64,000 nucleotides of DNA from Chania multitudinisentens RB-25 (GCF_000520015.2 NZ_CP007044.2:2852001-2916000); one strand, 5' to 3'. Shown: positions 42,957 through 52,907, counted from the first letter of the stretch. Notes: generated from the sequence alone by a model not told the origin. Numbers and translations are program-made.

Positions 42957-44555
42957 TTAATCCACCAGTTGTAATAATTGCTGTGTATAGGCTGCCGCTG
43001 GTGCATTGAAAATGGCCTGGCAGTGCCCTTGTTCAACAACTTCTCCCTGACGTAAAACAATCACCTGATGGCAAAGTGAACGTACGACCTGCAAATCATG
43101 GCTGATGAACAGATAAGCCAATTGATGGCGTTGCTGTAACGATTTCAACAACATCAGGATCTGTGCCTGCACCGATTTGTCTAATGATGAGGTGGGTTCA
43201 TCCAGAATCAGGAGTTGGGGTTGCAGGATCAGAGCGCGAGCAATGGCGATACGCTGGCGCTGCCCGCCGGAAAACTCGGTCGGATAGCGATGGCGTAGCG
43301 CCGGATCTAAACCGACCTCCTGTAGCGCCTCAATCACCCGCTGTTCGCGTTGTTCCGTGGTCAGTTGCTGGTGAACTTCCAATCCTTCTGCGATGATCTG
43401 TTGCACGTTCAGGCGTGGGTTCAAGGCAGAATAGGGATCTTGGAAAACGATCTGCATTTGGCTGCGGTATGGCAACATTTGCTGGTTATTGAACTGGTGC
43501 AGCGGTTGGCCGTTAAACCAGATCGCACCTTGAGAGCTCAGCAAGCGCAGCAGCGCCAGGCCGGTGGTGCTTTTGCCTGAACCTGATTCGCCAACCAGCC
43601 CAACGCTTTCTCCGGGTTGCAGTTCGAAACTCAAATTTTTCAGCGCATAGTTCTGGTCTACAATGCGCCGCAGTAGGCCGCGTTTGATCGGGAAACTGAC
43701 CTGCAAATTCTCCACTTTCAATAACGGACTCGCTGGTTCCTGCTGTAGCGGCAGAGGCAGCGGTTCACCGACGTTCTCGGCAGCCAGCAACTGGCGGGTA
43801 TAGGCATGCTGTGGTGCGTTGAACAAGCGTTCACGGCGATTTTGTTCAACGCACAGCCCCTGGTGCATCACCGCCACGTTGTCTGCCAGGCGGCGCACGA
43901 TATTCAGGTTATGGGTGATAAACAATAACCCCATACCCAACTCTTGTTTCAGTTCTTTCAGTAACGACAGTATCTGAGCCTGAATAGTGACATCGAGCGC
44001 GGTTGTGGGTTCGTCGGCAATCAATAGCTTTGGCTGAGTCAGCACCGCCATGGCGATCATTACCCGTTGGCGTTCACCACCGGAAAGCTGGTGCGGATAA
44101 TCTTTCAAACGCCCTTTGGCGTTACGTATACCAACGCGATCCAAGCACTGAATAATTTCACTGCGTGCGTTATCACGGCGCATACCCCGGTGCAGCATTA
44201 GCACCTCGGCCAGTTGCTTTTCAATCGTGTGCAGCGGATTAAGCGACACCATCGGCTCCTGAAAAATCATGGAAATCTGATTACCGCGTACCTTGCGCAG
44301 CTCGGCTTCGGGAGCGTGCAGCAGCGAGCTGCCGTTAAACAGAATATCTCCAGCGGGATACACTACCGGAGGTGAAGGTAATAACCGCAGCACGGAAAGG
44401 GCGGTGACGCTTTTACCCGACCCCGATTCACCCACCAGAGCCAGCGTTTCACCGGGTTCAACGTGCAGCGAAACACCGTTGACCACCTGGTTTAACCGTT
44501 CCCCTTGGCGGAAAGCGATGCAGAGATCTTGAATGGCAAGCAGAGGGGTTGTCAT
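42957..44555 (-). CDS. yejF: YejF, ATPase of the YejABEF peptide importer
   Basis: A 532-residue fused double ATPase of the oligopeptide/nickel family. The first half has Walker A GESGSGKSVTALS and signature LSGGERQRVMIAMA with Walker B LLIADEPTTALD. The second half has GESGSGKSTTGLALL, FSGGQRQRIAIARA and LLILDEPTSSLD. It powers uptake of peptides, including microcin C in E. coli. ATG 44555 (MTTPLLAIQDLCIAF) is one base after the yejE stop. It is the last gene of yejA-B-E-F. Confidence 0.97.
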   Translation of the reverse strand: MTTPLLAIQDLCIAFRQGERLNQVVNGVSLHVEPGETLALVGESGSGKSVTALSVLRLLPSPPVVYPAGDILFNGSSLLHAPEAELRKVRGNQISMIFQEPMVSLNPLHTIEKQLAEVLMLHRGMRRDNARSEIIQCLDRVGIRNAKGRLKDYPHQLSGGERQRVMIAMAVLTQPKLLIADEPTTALDVTIQAQILSLLKELKQELGMGLLFITHNLNIVRRLADNVAVMHQGLCVEQNRRERLFNAPQHAYTRQLLAAENVGEPLPLPLQQEPASPLLKVENLQVSFPIKRGLLRRIVDQNYALKNLSFELQPGESVGLVGESGSGKSTTGLALLRLLSSQGAIWFNGQPLHQFNNQQMLPYRSQMQIVFQDPYSALNPRLNVQQIIAEGLEVHQQLTTEQREQRVIEALQEVGLDPALRHRYPTEFSGGQRQRIAIARALILQPQLLILDEPTSSLDKSVQAQILMLLKSLQQRHQLAYLFISHDLQVVRSLCHQVIVLRQGEVVEQGHCQAIFNAPAAAYTQQLLQLVD

Positions 44556-44556
44556 A

Positions 44557-45582
44557 TCAATGCGCCTTGCTGGGGTCAAAGGCGTCGCGCACGGCTTCGC
44601 CGATAAAAATTAATAATGAGAGCAGCACTGCCAGCACCAGGAAAGCGGTAATGCCCAGCCACGGTGCCTGTAGATTGTTTTTGCCCTGTAAAAGCAGTTC
44701 ACCCAGCGAAGGGGAACCGATGGGCAAACCGAAGCCGAGAAAATCGAGCGAGGTCAGTGTGGTAATCGAACCGCATAGGATAAACGGCAGGAAAGTGAGC
44801 GTGGCGACCATGGCATTCGGCAACATATGGCGGTACATAATCACCCGATCCGGCACCCCCATGGCTCTGGCGGCCCGAATATAATCGTAATTACGGGTGC
44901 GCAAGAACTCGGCGCGAACGACCCCCACCAGACTCATCCAGCCGAAAAGAATGGTGATCGCCAATAGCCACCAGAAATTGGGCTGCACAATGCTGGAAAG
45001 CAAAATGATCAGAAAGAGCGTTGGCATGCCAGACCACACCTCAATAAAGCGTTGCCCCCACAGATCGAGCCTGCCGCCGTAATAGCCTTGGGTGGCCCCC
45101 ACGCAAATGCCGATCACGCTGGAAAACAGCGTCAGCGCCAGCCCGAACAGCATGGAGATGCGGAAACCATAAAGCACCCGCGCCAATACGTCGCTACCGT
45201 TACCGTCGGTGCCGAGCAGATTCTGCCGTGAAGGTGGCGAGGGGAAGGGAACTTCGGTGGCAAAGTTGATGGTGTTGTAACTGAAACGGATCGGTGCCCA
45301 GATTGCCCAACCGTGTTTGTCGATCTGTTGCAGCACGAAGGGGTCCTGAAAATCCGTGCTAGTGCTCAGTTCGCCACCGAAGGTGGTTTCGCTGTAGTTG
45401 ACCATAAATGGCACATACAGGCGGCCTTCGTAGCGCACCAGCAACGGTTTGTCGTTGGCGATCAGGTTGGCAGCCAGACTGAGAGCAAATGCCACCAGGA
45501 AAATCCACAGTGCCCAGTAACCGCGGCGGTTGCTGCGAAAACGCGCCCAGCGGGCCTGATTGATGGGGCTTAGGCGGCTCAT
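44557..45582 (-). CDS. yejE: YejE, permease of the YejABEF peptide importer
   Basis: A 341-residue inner-membrane permease, the same length as in E. coli. It starts MSRLSPINQARWARFRSNRRGYWALWIF, with an N-terminal membrane helix followed by a periplasmic segment (PLLVRYEGRLYVPF...NLLGTDGNGSDVLARVLYGFRIS). The permease core has the cytoplasmic EAA-type loop DYIRAARAMGVPDRVIMYRHMLPNAM and ends GEAVRDAFDPSKAH. It overlaps yejB by 4 bases. Confidence 0.97.
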   Translation of the reverse strand: MSRLSPINQARWARFRSNRRGYWALWIFLVAFALSLAANLIANDKPLLVRYEGRLYVPFMVNYSETTFGGELSTSTDFQDPFVLQQIDKHGWAIWAPIRFSYNTINFATEVPFPSPPSRQNLLGTDGNGSDVLARVLYGFRISMLFGLALTLFSSVIGICVGATQGYYGGRLDLWGQRFIEVWSGMPTLFLIILLSSIVQPNFWWLLAITILFGWMSLVGVVRAEFLRTRNYDYIRAARAMGVPDRVIMYRHMLPNAMVATLTFLPFILCGSITTLTSLDFLGFGLPIGSPSLGELLLQGKNNLQAPWLGITAFLVLAVLLSLLIFIGEAVRDAFDPSKAH

Positions 45583-46673
45583 TGGCGTGCCTCGAAATCA
45601 ATGCGCGGATCGACCAGGGTATACGTGATATCGCTGATGATATTCAGTAACAGGCCGATCAGGGTAAATATATACAAGGTGCCGAACATCACCGGATAGT
45701 CGCGTTGCAGTGTGGCATCGTAGCCCAACAGCCCAAGGCCATTGAGCGAGAACATGACTTCGATCAACAGCGAACCAGTGAAAAACATGCTGATAAAGGT
45801 GGCAGGGAAACCGGCGATCACCAGCAGCATGGCATTGCGGAACACGTGGCGATAGAGGATTTTTTTCTCATCCAGCCCTTTGGCCCTGGCGGTCACCACG
45901 TATTGTTTGCGGATCTCATCAAGGAAAGAGTTCTTGGTTAACATGGTGAGCGTTGCAAAACCGCCGATCACCGTCGCCAGCACTGGCAGGGTGATATGCC
46001 ACAGGTAATCGATAATTTTACCGTACCAGGGGAGGGTATCGAAATTACTGGACACCAATCCGCGTAGCGGGAACCAGTCAAGGTAGCTGCCGCCAGCGAA
46101 CAGCACAATCATCAGAATGGCAAACAAAAAGGCTGGAATAGCGTAACCGATGATGATCAGGGTACTGCTCCAGGTGTCAAAGGCACTGCCGTTATGAATG
46201 GCTTTACGGATGCCCAGCGGTATTGAAACCAGATAGATAATCAGGGTACTCCACAGCCCAAGCGTGATAGAAACCGGTAGACTGCGGCCGATTAACTGCA
46301 TCACTGAGGCACCGCGGAACAGGCTATCGCCAAAATCGAGGCGCATATAGTTCCACAACATGGAGAAATAACGCTCGTGCAGCGGTTTATCGAAACCATA
46401 GCGTTTGGTGATTTCCGCGATCACCTCCGGGTCTAACCCACGTGAGCCACGATACTGGCTATCACCCACGTGAGCCACACCGGGTTTGGCATGCCCCAAA
46501 TCATTACCCCCGCCGCCGCCGCCAAAACCGCTGGTTTGGCCGAGTTCGATAGCTGCAATGGCCTGATCGACCGGGCCGCCAGGGGCAACCTGCACAATAA
46601 AAAAATTGATCGTGATGATGGCCCACAGCGTGGGGATCACCAGCAATAATCTGCGTATCAGATAAGCGGCCAC
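45579..46673 (-). CDS. yejB: YejB, permease of the YejABEF peptide importer
   Basis: I place the start at GTG 46673 (MAAYLIRRLLLVIPTLWAI) with AAGGAG 6 bases upstream. That gives 364 residues, equal to E. coli YejB; the open frame further upstream runs into yejA. The permease core has the EAA loop YVVTARAKGLDEKKILYRHVFRNAM, and the C-terminus is DITYTLVDPRIDFEARQ. A poly-glycine tract (GFGGGGGGN) from a CCG-rich repeat (about 46505-46525) lies in the periplasmic loop, where the E. coli sequence is also variable. Confidence 0.95.
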   Translation of the reverse strand: MAAYLIRRLLLVIPTLWAIITINFFIVQVAPGGPVDQAIAAIELGQTSGFGGGGGGNDLGHAKPGVAHVGDSQYRGSRGLDPEVIAEITKRYGFDKPLHERYFSMLWNYMRLDFGDSLFRGASVMQLIGRSLPVSITLGLWSTLIIYLVSIPLGIRKAIHNGSAFDTWSSTLIIIGYAIPAFLFAILMIVLFAGGSYLDWFPLRGLVSSNFDTLPWYGKIIDYLWHITLPVLATVIGGFATLTMLTKNSFLDEIRKQYVVTARAKGLDEKKILYRHVFRNAMLLVIAGFPATFISMFFTGSLLIEVMFSLNGLGLLGYDATLQRDYPVMFGTLYIFTLIGLLLNIISDITYTLVDPRIDFEARQ

Positions 46674-46683
46674 CACAGGCTCC

Positions 46684-48492
46684 TTATTGCCGTTGTGCAG
46701 GCAGGCGTGCCGCCTTGTTGACGTCAAACCACCAGTTATCAAACCCGAGAGAATAGGCCGGGCGTACCGTTGGTGAAGATAATTTATCCCAGTAGGCGTA
46801 ACGGTCGTGATTGGAATACCACATTGGCAACATATACATGTTCCAGGTCAGTACGCGATCCAGCGCGCGGCCAAGAGAAAGTAGCGCTTCTTCATCCCCC
46901 TGATGCTTGATGATTTTTTCGAGCAAGGCATCAACGGCAGGATCGCTGACGCCAGGGGTGTTCCAAGTGGAGTCAAGGTATTGCGAACCCCAGAGAATTT
47001 GCAGATCGGCGCTGGGGAATGGTGTGGCAGGATACACCGTCGGCACCATGTCAAAATCACGTTGACGCAGGCGCCGGGTGAACTGGCTGGCATCAACTTC
47101 ACGGATCTGCATATCAATGCCCAGGCGCTTCAGGTTGTGCTGGAATGGCAGCACATACTGGAAATTACTGCCGCTCAACAGCATCAGCTCGAAAGTAAAA
47201 GGTTGACCGGTTTGGCTATTGATCAATTGCTGATCTTTCACTTCCCAACCGGCCTGCTGTAGCAGAGCGGTAGCTTTCAACAGGTTTTCCCGATCGTTAC
47301 CGCTGCCGTCAGAGACCGGGGGCTGGTAGATCGAAGTAAAGACCTCTTCCGGCACTTTGCCTTTCAGCGGTGCTAGCCAGCTCAACTCGGCCGCATCCGG
47401 GTAGCCGTTGGCCGTGTAAATGGTGTTCTGGAAGTAGCTATTCGTGCGCTGATAGGCACCGTAATACAGTGCCTTATTCATCCAGTCGAAATCAAACGCC
47501 AGCGTAATGGCTTCCCGTACCCGACGATCGGCAAAGATTGGGCGTTGGATATTAAAAGCCAACCAGCGCGCATTTTGGGCGGCCTGATTGACCTCATCCT
47601 GTTTGATGATGAAGTTACGTGCGAAGTTCCCACCCTGATACTGAGTAGCCCAGCTTTTTGGCGAGCTTTCCTGGCGGAAGTCGTAGGCTCCGGCTTTAAA
47701 GGCTTCAAGGGCCACCTTATCGTCCAGATAATAATCATAACGCAGGGTATCAAAGTTATAACGCCCGCGGTTCACCGGAAGGTTGGCAGCCCAATAGTCG
47801 CGCACTCGTTCATAGGTAATGTACTGGCCCAGACGGTAGCTGCCAACTTTATAGGGGCCGCTGCCGAGTGGAGGGGTATTCAGGGGCTCGCTGAGTTTGT
47901 GGTTTTTCCAGAAGCTTTCGGGTAACACTCTCATGCTTAACAGACCAAGCAGTTTTTCTTTATCAGGTTTTGGCAGCTCAATACGTACCGTGAGGCGAGA
48001 GAGGGCTTTGACCGTTGTGCCTTTATAATAGGAGCGGTACTGTGGCACGCCCTCGGTCATGAATTTATTGAAGGTGAAGGCCACATCGGCGGCGGTGATC
48101 GGGCTGCCGTCGTGAAAGCGGGCGAGTGGGTTGATATCCAGTTCCATCCAGCGCATATCGGCAGGGAAACGGGCCGATTCGGCGATCAGCGGATAATAGC
48201 TGGAAGGTTCGTCGTCAGAGGTGGTAAACAGCGTATCGTAAAGCTCTGCGGTTCTCTCACCGGAAACACCGCGTGAGGCGAAACGGTTGAAGTTATCATA
48301 GGTGCCAATGGCGGCCAGCTTTACATTTCCCCCTTTGGGGGCCGCTGGGTTGACGTAATCAAAATGGCTAAAATCGGTGGAATATTTCGGTTCACCGAGC
48401 GTGGCGAAAGCGTAGCTTTCATTGAGGGTTTCGGCCTGTAAACCGAAACTGAGTGCTGAAAGCACCAAGGCAGCAAAAATGCGAACGGACAT
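46684..48492 (-). CDS. yejA: YejA, periplasmic binding protein of the peptide importer
   Basis: A 602-residue family-5 solute-binding protein. The signal peptide MSVRIFAALVLSALSFGLQA is cut before ETLNESYAFATLGEPKY. Family blocks include FNRFASRGVSGERTAELYDTLF, HDGSPITAADVAFTFNKF and PPLGSGPYKVGSYRLGQYITYERV near the middle, and C-terminal LTWNMYMLPMWYSNHDRYAYWDKL...DNWWFD. It delivers peptides to YejBEF. It is the first gene of the operon and follows the EAL gene on the same strand after 54 bases. Confidence 0.97.
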   Translation of the reverse strand: MSVRIFAALVLSALSFGLQAETLNESYAFATLGEPKYSTDFSHFDYVNPAAPKGGNVKLAAIGTYDNFNRFASRGVSGERTAELYDTLFTTSDDEPSSYYPLIAESARFPADMRWMELDINPLARFHDGSPITAADVAFTFNKFMTEGVPQYRSYYKGTTVKALSRLTVRIELPKPDKEKLLGLLSMRVLPESFWKNHKLSEPLNTPPLGSGPYKVGSYRLGQYITYERVRDYWAANLPVNRGRYNFDTLRYDYYLDDKVALEAFKAGAYDFRQESSPKSWATQYQGGNFARNFIIKQDEVNQAAQNARWLAFNIQRPIFADRRVREAITLAFDFDWMNKALYYGAYQRTNSYFQNTIYTANGYPDAAELSWLAPLKGKVPEEVFTSIYQPPVSDGSGNDRENLLKATALLQQAGWEVKDQQLINSQTGQPFTFELMLLSGSNFQYVLPFQHNLKRLGIDMQIREVDASQFTRRLRQRDFDMVPTVYPATPFPSADLQILWGSQYLDSTWNTPGVSDPAVDALLEKIIKHQGDEEALLSLGRALDRVLTWNMYMLPMWYSNHDRYAYWDKLSSPTVRPAYSLGFDNWWFDVNKAARLPAQRQ

Positions 48493-48546
48493 CTTTACGG
48501 TAGGCTCCCGTTGGCGAGGTTAATTAAACCGATTGATAACATACCA

Positions 48547-50115
48547 TCAGATCGTCGCCTGATAATCAAAACAAAATTCCATCAGGGCCTTAATGCGGAG
48601 CGGCTTACTGAAATAATACCCCTGCATATAATCAACATGGTGTTCTTGCAGGAAGCTCACTTGTTCAGCGGTTTCCACCCCTTCGGCCACGGTGCGCATT
48701 TTCAGCTTTTTCGCCAATGAAATGACGGCGTCCAATACTGGGGCAGTAGCCGTATCTTGGCCGATAGCGTTAACAAATCCCCGGTCTATCTTCAAATAAT
48801 CCAGCGTAAAACGCTGTAGGTAAATCAAGGCGCTGTGCCCGGTCCCGAAGTCATCCACCGCAATCTCAATGCCTTGGCGATGCAACCAGTCAAATTCGGC
48901 CAGGGCATTTTCTTCCTCTACCATCCCACGTTCGGTAATTTCAAACAACAGCGTGAAATAATCGCCAGGCAGCTTTGCGCGTAGTTGAGACACGTCGTCA
49001 TGGAATGATGGGGCGTTGAGATGAGAAGGCGAAAGGTTGATGCCGAGTTTGGCTCCGCGTGGCATAGCCTGCACCAGCTGTGGAATATCGGTGATGATAA
49101 TGCTGAATAAATGACGGGTTAGCGGAATGATTAACCCTTCATCTTCTGCGTAAGGAATAAACAGATCGGGTGAAATGCGCCCTTCTGTGGGGTGCTGCCA
49201 GCGGAGCAGGGCTTCTATGCCTGCTATGGCGGAGGTGGCGGTGTGAAACACAGGCTGATATTCAACAAAAAATTCGCCGTGCCTGATGCCACGCATCAGT
49301 GCCCGTTCCGGGCTTTGGCGTAACATTAGCGTGTAATAACATAATACGCCCACCATCAATGAGAGCACTAAGCTGCCTAACACCGTCAAGCGTATATGAT
49401 TGGCTGTCAGTATCGGGTTGTAGAACATGATGCTTAATGGATAGGGCGAAATTTCCAGATGTCTGGCTTGTTTTTTGGGGAGTTGAGCCACAGGTATCAA
49501 GTCTGAACTGAAAGTGGTAATGGCATTTTTCCCGATTACGAGTGCCAGACTGGGAATATCATCATTATGCGGTGTCATCAGCAGATAGGGCGTTAAACTG
49601 AGATCCAGCGTAGCCAGAACGCCGGTATTGGCCTCGCCGGGTTGGCGCAGCCACATGGCGATAGCGGGCCTGCCCGGTACCATCGGCGTACCTTGCTGCA
49701 ATTTCAGGTCAAGTGGTTTCTGCCAGTTCATCTCCGGGTAAAGATGGTTAATCGCCAGCATCATGTCGCCAGTGGCAGAGGAACAATAAGCAAAACCGTC
49801 TCTTACCAGTACAAAGGTGCGTACACCACTGGTAAATGCGGCCCGATAAGAGAGATTGGCGAGCGCGGTAACACAAGGTTTATCGGTGAGCGGCATGATT
49901 TGCTGCATAGTCGTTTTCAACTGGCCGAGATAACCCAATGCAAATTGTTGTGTGCGGTTTTCGAGCTGATGCTGATATTGCAAACGTTGGTGATTAATCA
50001 GGAGTAGCGTCACAGAGGTACAAATAATAAAAAATACCAGAGCGATAATGCTGCTTTTGGCCAGGTTACGCCGTTTTTGTGAAGCATGGCGGGCGAATGC
50101 CTTTTTTAAGCCCAT
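48547..50115 (-). CDS. pdeN: CSS-EAL cyclic-di-GMP phosphodiesterase (PdeN/Rtn)
   Basis: A 522-residue inner-membrane protein with two transmembrane helices around a periplasmic CSS domain (Cys in LTDKPCVTAL and the CSS motif in FAYCSSATGDM). A C-terminal EAL domain follows. The catalytic set is intact: EALLRW, NLSPSHL, EITERGM, DDFGTGHSAL, DYLKIDRGFV, AEGVET and QGYYFSKPL. CSS-EAL enzymes hydrolyse c-di-GMP and respond to periplasmic redox through a disulfide. I chose ATG 50115 (MGLKKAFARH) with AGGGG upstream; ATG 50181 adds 22 residues with a poor ribosome-binding site. E. coli rtn occupies the same position between mepS and yejA. Confidence 0.92.
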   Translation of the reverse strand: MGLKKAFARHASQKRRNLAKSSIIALVFFIICTSVTLLLINHQRLQYQHQLENRTQQFALGYLGQLKTTMQQIMPLTDKPCVTALANLSYRAAFTSGVRTFVLVRDGFAYCSSATGDMMLAINHLYPEMNWQKPLDLKLQQGTPMVPGRPAIAMWLRQPGEANTGVLATLDLSLTPYLLMTPHNDDIPSLALVIGKNAITTFSSDLIPVAQLPKKQARHLEISPYPLSIMFYNPILTANHIRLTVLGSLVLSLMVGVLCYYTLMLRQSPERALMRGIRHGEFFVEYQPVFHTATSAIAGIEALLRWQHPTEGRISPDLFIPYAEDEGLIIPLTRHLFSIIITDIPQLVQAMPRGAKLGINLSPSHLNAPSFHDDVSQLRAKLPGDYFTLLFEITERGMVEEENALAEFDWLHRQGIEIAVDDFGTGHSALIYLQRFTLDYLKIDRGFVNAIGQDTATAPVLDAVISLAKKLKMRTVAEGVETAEQVSFLQEHHVDYMQGYYFSKPLRIKALMEFCFDYQATI

Positions 50116-50496
50116 AATTTGCCCCTGAGCACGGCGTTGATGGTGGTGTTCAATATATCTTATTGATACTGCATGAGTCATTATTCATCTGGTCTAATAC
50201 TGCGCTCGTTTTAACCGCATTAAGAGAGTGGCATAACGGAAACACCCTGAACGGATAAAGCTGCGTAAGCCACCGAATATTGGCCTGAACATCTCAATAA
50301 AGCGGTTTATTTAACCCAGTGTAGAATATTTTTAGCTCTCTAGCCGTTTTAAGCTTGTTGCAGAAAATCATTCTGTTTGTTCTTCAACCTGTTAGTTTAC
50401 ATGAATTTTTTTGATTAGTTTCATGGTGTTACTTATTTATAGTGTAGCGTTCAATGTGACAGAGGGAAGCAATGCGTATCCACCAACGTGGCGTAA
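50116..50496. other. Intergenic DNA upstream of the EAL gene
   Basis: Contains the leader and promoter of the EAL gene and AT-rich DNA. No frame with a plausible start and no repeat was seen. Confidence 0.4.
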
Positions 50497-50530
50497 TAAA
50501 AAAGGCGCTGCCTTGTTGGCAACGCCTTTG
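50497..50530 (-). terminator. mepS terminator
   Basis: On the minus strand, AAAGGCG / CGCCTTT with an inner TTGCCAACAAGGCAG hairpin is followed by a T-run (TTTTTTATTAC), 43 bases after the mepS stop. Confidence 0.8.
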
Positions 50531-50572
50531 ATGTTCGTTTGGTTTTCAGAATGGGTTCAGAGATTGCTGCTG

Positions 50573-51148
50573 TTAACTTCTACCGAGTAACCGACGGGCT
50601 TCATGGTAACGTTTATCCCAATAAGCTTCGGTCATACTGGAAATCGTGACACCGCTACGGGTAGAGGCATGAACGAATTTATCGTTACCCAGATAAATAC
50701 CCACATGACGGCCGGTAGAACCTGCACGGAACAGCACTAAGTCACCAGGGCGCAGCTTGGTTCGCTGTATTTTTTTGCCCATGTCTTCTTGCTGATAGGT
50801 TGAACGCGGCAAATCCATTCCAAACTGTTCACGGAAGGTGCGTTGAACAAACCCTGAGCAATCAATACCGCGTTTGGTATCGCCGCCTAAACGGTAGCGA
50901 ACACCTTTCCAATCAGCATACTGGTCCATAATCTTTGACTTGATGTCAACATTACGCACCATGGCTTCGAATTCATCCTGAGAGGCTTGCAGTAAAAGAC
51001 CATTTTTGTCATTAACTGCATGCATCTCAGTTTGTGAGTTATCTACTTTCGAAGTATCCATCGAGCTACAGGCAGAAAGCATAACTGCTGCTGCAATTGC
51101 AGGGAGCACCCGCAAAAAATATCTCATAAACGGTTGAGACTTGACCAT
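50573..51148 (-). CDS. mepS: MepS (Spr), murein DD-endopeptidase / LD-carboxypeptidase
   Basis: A 191-residue NlpC/P60 lipoprotein that cuts peptidoglycan crosslinks to allow wall growth. The lipobox LSAC has lipidated Cys27 followed by Ser, so the protein should go to the outer membrane. The catalytic residues are Cys97 in RGIDCSGFVQRTF, His148 in STGRHVGIYLG and His160 in KFVHAST. The start MVKSQPFMRYFLRVLPA matches E. coli. Levels are normally set by NlpI-Prc proteolysis. Confidence 0.97.
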   Translation of the reverse strand: MVKSQPFMRYFLRVLPAIAAAVMLSACSSMDTSKVDNSQTEMHAVNDKNGLLLQASQDEFEAMVRNVDIKSKIMDQYADWKGVRYRLGGDTKRGIDCSGFVQRTFREQFGMDLPRSTYQQEDMGKKIQRTKLRPGDLVLFRAGSTGRHVGIYLGNDKFVHASTRSGVTISSMTEAYWDKRYHEARRLLGRS

Positions 51149-51605
51149 TGTAATTGTTTTCCCTTGAAGTCCTTAACGACAAAAGCCGCTATCTGAAAAA
51201 TGCCAAACGAAACGAGACTAATCAGTACCTGTTGAGAGGACAACCAGTTACCGCTGAATATGTGCATAGGCGCACATATTTAGGGTATTTAATACCGAAT
51301 CCCCATAAAGCGGGCACAAACGCGGTTGAGATTACCGCAATGGAAAGGGGATTGCGAGTTTTTTCCAACATTCCTTATATGAAATTTCGATGTAACATAA
51401 TGTAAATCTTCATATTAAAAATGATGACGAATAGTTTTGTTGCTATAGGGTTAATTTGGATGGAAAAAAGTTATCAAATGGTTAGTGGCAGAGGGGGGCG
51501 CAGATAAACTCTGCTACCGTTTTCTGAGCAAGCAAAGAAAGGGATCGCCGAATCTATCGCAACGCTATCACCGCGAGTAGTTGGCGAATCCCTGCAAGAG
51601 AGGGT
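51149..51605. other. Intergenic DNA between yeiR and mepS
   Basis: Holds the mepS promoter and leader. An 83-codon plus-strand frame (51154-51405) starts at the mepS leader and has no recognisable features. A loose inverted repeat (GGGATCGCCGAATC / GGCGAATCCC) lies just after the yeiR stop and may help end its transcript. Confidence 0.4.
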
Positions 51606-52580
51606 TCAGCTTAAACGAATATTAAGCAAAGAAGATTGCAGAGCATTCCAATCGGCTTCGCCATGGTGAATCAATTCAATACGGCTATCCAGAGGAGCAA
51701 TGGCTTGTGTTTCGATGCTTAAATCCTGCCCCTGGCGGTTGATCAGTAAACGTCCTTCAGGAATGCGTACCACCGCTTTAGCACGTTCAACCGGCGCCAA
51801 CCTGATCCATTCCATCATACCAACGGTGTCGAACCGTGTTTCGCCATCGAAAATCCAGCCACAGCTGGTATAGCCTTGGCCATGATTCAAGGCTCGGCGC
51901 CAGCGAGCGTTTTCTGGCAGGCGCAATGCGGCTAATCCCTGTGTTTGGGCATGGGGATGATGATGTTGTGCGTCGGGTAATACGGCATGGTTGATACGGG
52001 GTTGTTCAAGCAAGGCGATATCCATGCGCCCTTGTTCGATGCGGTAAACCGGTCTTTGGTCGCCATATTGTGCCTGCCACTCTTCCAGAGCCTGAGTATC
52101 CTGCGGTTGCCAGGTATCCATTTTATTGGCGATGATGATATCTGCCGCAGCCAGTTGATCGCGAAAGTTTTCATTCTGCTGATAGCGGGATTGGCTGAGT
52201 TGCCGGGCATCAAGCAGGCAAACCGTGGCTTGCAGATCAATCCAGCCTGCGTAAGTTTCCTGCGTCAGCAACGCCAGGATCTGTTTCGGGTGCCCAAGCC
52301 CGGTGGGCTCGATCAATAACCGATTGGGCTTTGCCTGCTGTAATAACATATTGAGTCCCACCTGCATTGGCAGGCCGTTAACACAGCACATGCAGCCGCC
52401 GGGGATCTCCTTGAGCACTGCGCCACTGTCTGCCAGTAGTGCGCCATCAATACCGATTTCACCAAATTCGTTGACCAGAACTGCCCAACGTTCGTGCTGC
52501 GGCTTATTAGCCAGCAAATGGCGAATCGTTGTGGTTTTACCACTGCCCAGGAAACCGGTGATCAGGTTGGTTTTTGTCAT
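51606..52580 (-). CDS. yeiR: YeiR, COG0523 GTP-dependent zinc-binding protein
   Basis: A 324-residue CobW/COG0523 G3E GTPase. Walker A is GFLGSGKTTTIRHLL, the metal motif is GGCMCC (CxCC), the switch region is LIEPTGLGHP, the specificity motif is ANKMD, and a His-rich stretch (AQHHHPHAQTQ) lies before the C-terminal CobW domain. E. coli YeiR binds zinc and hydrolyses GTP and is thought to act in zinc homeostasis as a metallochaperone. It is flanked by mepS and the yeiQ region as in E. coli apart from the small inserted gene. Confidence 0.95.
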   Translation of the reverse strand: MTKTNLITGFLGSGKTTTIRHLLANKPQHERWAVLVNEFGEIGIDGALLADSGAVLKEIPGGCMCCVNGLPMQVGLNMLLQQAKPNRLLIEPTGLGHPKQILALLTQETYAGWIDLQATVCLLDARQLSQSRYQQNENFRDQLAAADIIIANKMDTWQPQDTQALEEWQAQYGDQRPVYRIEQGRMDIALLEQPRINHAVLPDAQHHHPHAQTQGLAALRLPENARWRRALNHGQGYTSCGWIFDGETRFDTVGMMEWIRLAPVERAKAVVRIPEGRLLINRQGQDLSIETQAIAPLDSRIELIHHGEADWNALQSSLLNIRLS

Positions 52581-52907
52581 CTGTACATTCCTGATTTGGA
52601 TGTTTGATATTTGTGGTTTATCAACAATTATTGATTACTTTTTTTGTTAGGTGCCAGAGGTATTTTGCGCGTAGGGAGCCACAAATTCTGGCTGTTGAAA
52701 ACCCGTATTTTTTGATCATGTCAAGTAGGCCATGGTTGAGTTGATCTCTTTGTAATATCAGAAATTATAGAAAGCAATGAGCATCACCTTGGTTTCTTTA
52801 GGCTGGTTGATTCACCGAGTACTCATACAAATACCCGACCTATTCTTGCGATAACCCTGACCAGAATGCTCTATGTTTAAAGTGACCTAACAAAAAGTGA
52901 GGTTGCC
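52581..52907. other. Divergent control region of yeiR and the small secreted protein
   Basis: AT-rich leader DNA for genes on both sides. No repeats, hairpin terminators or credible frame were found; promoter positions could not be fixed. Confidence 0.35.

Noticed and set aside
51154..51405. 83-codon plus-strand frame upstream of mepS
   Set aside because: It starts inside the mepS leader, lacks a ribosome-binding site and shows no protein-like features.
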